From: Acanthochlamys bracteata
Lineage: Eukaryota > Streptophyta > Magnoliopsida > Pandanales > Velloziaceae
Length of the DNA: 64,000 nucleotides
Assembly (NCBI GenBank): GCA_019914995.1
Contig: CM034141.1
Span: 2,418,001 to 2,482,000, forward strand
Direction: 5' to 3'
A program made the translations under genes and the position numbers. Shown one piece after another: positions 60,207 to 64,000 of the stretch (positions are counted from its first letter, which is position 1; each line of letters starts with the position of its first letter). The notes under the pieces were generated by a model. The model worked only from the letters and a program-made list of their open reading frames with translations, was not told where the DNA came from and searched no databases.

Positions 60207-61727
60207 ATGGCCAAGAAAAATCAGAAAACTCAGGCAAGGCGTTCCAGAACTGTCCACGGCAACGACGAAAGATTCATCGGGAAGAGGAATTCGAAAGATA
60301 CAATCGGCAGCTAGCATTTCCAATCCTGACGCCGGCAATTATAAATTTTGACGACTTCAATTACTTCGGGCTTGAGGTGGATGAACTCTTTGAGGCACAA
60401 GACTGGATGGCATTCAACGACTGGCCGGGAGAATTCTCAGAGGAATGTGTCAGAATGTTCTATGCCAACCTTCATTCCACCGGGAACTCCTCTGTTCAGA
60501 CAATGGTGAACGGAATTGAGATCAACTTAGAGGCACAATCCATGTCACTAATGCTGGACATACCCTACTGTGAGGAGATGCCGCCTGCCAGTGACTCCAA
60601 ATTGAATTACCTAAAGCAAGCACTGGACACAGACGTTGTGACAAAGCTTCAATATGATTCGGCTGCCCACTTACCTCTGTTACCGAGGGCTCTGTGCCAT
60701 ATCATCTCCAAAGTGATAGTTTCACGGTCAGGAAGCCGCAACATCATCACCAACTATGATGCATTTCTGCTATGGAGGTTGGTGAAGAAATTGCCCATAA
60801 ATCTCTGTGAGGTGATGTTGCATCATATGACAAGAGTTTTCAAGTCCGGCAGCAAGCACTTCCCATATCCTCATGTTATATGTAGAATATGCCGACTTGA
60901 GACTGTGCCAATGGGAACCCTGCAAGTGAAGAAGATGTTCAAAATGGATGCAAAATTCTTAAGAGGAATAAATGAAGCAGAGAAAAGACTAACATCCAAG
61001 CACCCTCCAGCTGACAATGACCCCACAAATACCACATTGGCTCCACTGACTGAGTGCCTAACGAACAAACATTCTCAATGCCATCCTGGAGCATACAAAG
61101 GAAATTCAGAAGTTGAACACCACTTTTGAAGAACTCAAGGAAGCTATCTGCCAACCAGAGCACTCCAAGGCCAAGTCTACCCAAGAAGATTTCAAGTCTG
61201 GACAGGAGGATGCATAGGAGAATACATAGGAGGATGGACAGGAGGATACACAGGAGGATGCAGATTACCAAAACATGGACAGGAATGACCAATTTGAAAC
61301 TCCAGATAAGGCAACTGAGCAAACATTGCACATGGAGTCACCTACAGAGTGCCCAGCTGAAGGAGCTACTGAAGAACCACATCAAGGAGCTAAGCCACTA
61401 TCCATTACCATCTATGAAGCTCCTCTACAGGAGGAACCACTGTCCCAAGAACCCCCACCTGAGACTCAATCTGAAACTCAAATGCATTGTGACCCCCTCA
61501 CCACTGAACCTCCTATCTCTGACCTTCCATCAGCTCCCTCAACCGTTCCTAGCCTTCCCCCTAAACGCAAGAACCTCAAACACAAAGCTCACAAATCAGT
61601 CTCCAGCTCCCAAACCCTTGTTGATGAGGATGTAGTAATACTTCCTCAGTCCTCTATAGCTAAACCAAAATATCAACGCCCTAGACCCCCTGGCTGTAGA
61701 ACATCCTCTAGGCGCAGAAATATCTAG
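60207..61727 (+). pseudogene. Copia-2 additional downstream ORF, broken
   Basis: The ATG at 60207 follows a leader with CTCTCCCTCTCCGAATCCTA, similar to Copia-1. The body matches the Copia-1 ORF closely: MVNGIEINLEAQSMSLMLDI, LPLLPRALCHIISKVIVSRS and ITNYDAFLLWRLVKKLPI, then HFPYPHVICRIC. The tail is Glu/Pro-rich and ends near PGCRTSSRRRNI. A short repeated acidic segment (EDGQEDTQEDA-like) lies near 61205-61265. It probably belongs to PF20167 (putative plant transposon protein). No membrane segment is evident. Broken; function unknown. Confidence 0.75.
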
Positions 61728-61944
61728 TTGAAAACTTAGCTTAGGCTTAGTTTGATTACTGCTTTAGTTTGTTTGAATGTTTAGATGTTTGTTTTCTATG
61801 TTTGGATGTTTGCTCGTCTATTTACTTGTCACTTGCAGTGCTTAAATGAATGGTTGAACCTTTTGTTATAACTATCTGGTTATCTTCTACCTAACCTGTC
61901 AAGTTTTAGCTATGTTGCATTTTGTATAAATTTTTTGAGATGAA

Positions 61945-62148
61945 AAAAGGGGGAGAAAAATGGGAGAAAGAATTATTAATGGCTCAAATTAAGGGGGAGC
62001 CATGAACCACTTACAGGTAAATAAAATATATGCATCAGTTGAGGGGGAGTAATCTACAGGTATGAAAATTTACAATTCAAATTGATGGTTTGTGAAAACA
62101 TAAATTAATAATTCTTAATTTGTTTGTCATCATCAAAAAGAGGGAGAT
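61945..62148 (+). repeat. Copia-2 purine-tract array and polypurine tract
   Basis: Several AAGGGGGAG-like blocks lie between the additional ORF and the 3' LTR; the last, AAAAAGAGGGAGAT, abuts the LTR. The array is shorter than in Copia-1. Confidence 0.78.
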
Positions 62149-63609
62149 TGTTAAAACTATAACGATAATTTTGATGACAACAAAGAATTAAGAATTATGA
62201 TTTATATTAGACTAATAATTTGAAAACAAGATTCTACAGGATTAGACAAATAAAGATCATTTTATTTACAGCAGACAAGAACAACCATCATACAGCCAAC
62301 TGTCATGCTACTACAAATTAAACAACATACTGGACAGAGGATGCCATAGTCACATTGCAGTCAGCTGCTCGACTACTGAAGCATAAGAAGACTTCTCTGT
62401 ATCGAAATAGAGACTTTGGGTTTAACCGCAACAAAACTTTCCCTTGCTTCAAAAATCGTCTGGACTCACAACGGACTGAAGCATTTCAAAGAGAAGATCT
62501 ACAAAGAGCAAAAATCATCTTCAATTTCACAAAAACGGAAAGCTCAATAATCAAGGGAAGAAAGCACATTATACAGATCAAAGTCTTTAATCAAGTCAAG
62601 CAGTCAACCAACGATGCATTAAATATGGACAAGCCAAATCAGCTCATCGAGTCTCAGACAGCAGCTTAGCTAAATCAAGCTATTAACCACTGGCGGCAAA
62701 TTCAAATTTCTAAAACGCATTTAATGCTATGGAGACCTTGCACAAAGACAGCCGAAAGAAACTTGGAAGTAGTTGATTAACCGTTGGACAAAACCACTTC
62801 CTCTCTGACATGAAGAACCACCAATAAAAAAGAGCGCCAACGGCAACGTTCCTTAACGGTTCCTGCACAGGGAAGAAACTCTATAAGAAGGGAGTCATAG
62901 CAACGAAGAAAGAGGGAGAAAGAGAACACAAACAAAACAGAGAAAACACAAGCAAAACAGAGATACACAAGAACTCCATTATTCTACACAAACAAATCTT
63001 GCTGCCGGTCACACTGAAGAAATCTCTCTCAGTAACCTCTCCGATCATCTAATCTGAAACACATCATTAACACTTAACTCTCATGAGATAGATCCTGCGC
63101 TCAATTTCAATTTACTTTTCTTGTAACCTTTTACTGACGTTGTGAAGGTGGTGCTGCGGGCACCGGTAAAGGAAGCTCAGGTGGAGCTTAGTGTAAGCTC
63201 TTAGACCTTGTAATAGAGCTAGCAAATCAGCCAGAGGAACATGCGTGTCCAGTAGGCTGTTAAGGGGTTGTCTTGGCAAAAAAATCCGGTAGAGTAAGTG
63301 TGCTTGGTGAAGCACTTTGCTTAGGTGTATTTGTAGCTTATTAAAGGTTTAGTGAAGCTTTGGCTCTGGTGATAGAGCGACCGTGGATGTAGGCAAAGGG
63401 GTTTTGCCGAACCACGTTAAATTTTTTGAGTACTGTCCTTTTTACATATGTCAGTAAACACTCTAACTCTCCCTGTCTGTAGGTTACAGACTTGACACAG
63501 CCGGCTGTAAGCCTGCTACCAGTAGGATAACTAAGCGTGACGAAAATTTTTATTGATTAACTCAATTCACCCCTCCTCTCTTGAGTTAATCTTACAGGAA
63601 AACCTAACA
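62149..63609 (+). repeat. Copia-2 3' LTR
   Basis: 1,461 bp, from TGTTAAAACTATAACG to CCTAACA. A TATA-like CTCTATAAGAAGGG lies near 62880, at the same relative place as in Copia-1. The last 500 bp (GTTGTGAAGGTGGTGCTGCG onward) match the end of the Copia-1 3' LTR. Confidence 0.9.
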
Positions 63610-64000
63610 TCTTTAAATGTTTGTGATGGAATTTAACATTACTCTTTGAGAATGATAGGAGAAGATGGCAAAATGAGGAAGCAAAGCACTCTACTGGAGT
63701 TAACACTTACATGCTGAAAAAGTTTCTATATTAATTTTACCATACGCATGTTTCTTATTGAGATGAGAGGTTGCTAACTACATCAACAATAAGAAGATTA
63801 TGCCCTTGTAGAATGAAAGCAACTATTAAGGGGAGAAGTGCAAATGTCTTAGTAAAAGAAGATATAACTTACATGAGATATCGTTTCTCTGTAAGTCATA
63901 TATTTTGCAGGACCTATTCGGTGCAAACAGGAACAAGCAACGCTCTTCTTGCTGGTAGTAAAGTGTCATCTTCTGCAAGAAAGAACTTTCTGAAAATAGG
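63610..64000. other. Flank right of Copia-2
   Basis: TCTTT at 63610-63614 is the right target duplication. The remainder has no recognised gene. A splice-acceptor-like TATTTTGCAG ends at 63910 and one frame stays open from there to the window edge, but about 90 bp is too short to call. Confidence 0.4.

Larger units (their letters stand above)
54008..63609 (+). mobile_element. Copia-2: SIRE-type Ty1/Copia retrotransposon, broken
   Basis: The element is 9,602 bp, flanked by an exact 5-bp target duplication TCTTT (54003-54007 and 63610-63614). Order of parts: 5' LTR, primer-binding site, gag with two zinc knuckles, protease, integrase, reverse transcriptase, RNase H, additional ORF, purine-tract array, 3' LTR. 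It is a close sibling of Copia-1 throughout the interior. It is broken, with roughly ten disabling lesions. The 5' and 3' LTRs differ more than those of Copia-1 because the 5' LTR is a mosaic, so their divergence is a poor clock; its age is probably a few million years or less. Confidence 0.92.

Noticed and set aside
63911-64000. Exon-like open frame at the right edge
   Set aside because: Only about 90 bp and no known motif; chance openness is likely.
1-64000. CRISPR arrays, tRNA or rRNA genes, bacterial-type operons
   Set aside because: No regularly spaced repeats, no convincing tRNA box A/box B pair or rRNA sequence was noticed; a tRNAscan-SE run would settle the tRNA question.

Overview
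The window is AT-rich plant nuclear DNA, most likely from a eudicot. The evidence is a multi-exon host gene with GT/AG introns whose product closely matches plant LHT amino-acid transporters, part of a plant-type pentatricopeptide-repeat (PPR) gene, and a dense load of plant transposable elements. The species cannot be named from what is visible. Two host genes can be supported; most of the rest is mobile-element sequence of several ages.

Layout. 2.6-8.5 kb (minus strand): the 5' part of a PPR gene, four exons joined in frame, with small TIR elements in or near its introns. 9.7-11.4 kb (minus): a Gypsy fossil that keeps an LTR and part of gag. 11.99-15.93 kb: a complete-ended hAT DNA transposon with an 8-bp target duplication and a decayed BED/DUF659-type transposase. 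16.5-25.9 kb (plus): a SIRE-type Copia element (Copia-1) with target duplication GATCA. 26.7-32.3 kb (minus): a young but broken Gypsy element with 40-bp tandem repeats in its LTRs. 35.1-39.1 kb (minus): an intact eight-exon LHT1-like transporter gene of 459 residues. 40.2-42.1 kb: a small LTR fossil with a MITE nested in one LTR. 42-47.6 kb: very AT-rich DNA with scattered MITEs. 47.6-50.3 kb (minus): an old Copia fossil with both LTRs. 50.4-51.95 kb (plus): a second LTR-plus-gag Gypsy fossil related to the one near 10 kb. 52.2 kb: the start of a SIRE-type LTR. 54.0-63.6 kb (plus): a second SIRE-type Copia (Copia-2) with target duplication TCTTT.

The two SIRE-type elements are siblings. Both show gag with two zinc knuckles, protease, integrase, reverse transcriptase and RNase H, then a downstream additional ORF resembling the 'putative plant transposon protein' family, then an array of purine tracts before the 3' LTR. 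All retroelements here are broken.

I found no sign of an undescribed system such as a gene cluster or CRISPR-like array. The points most worth a second look are the conserved additional ORF and purine arrays of the Copia pair, the LTR mosaic of Copia-2, the tandem-repeat difference between the Gypsy LTRs, and the nested LTR/MITE composite near 41 kb.
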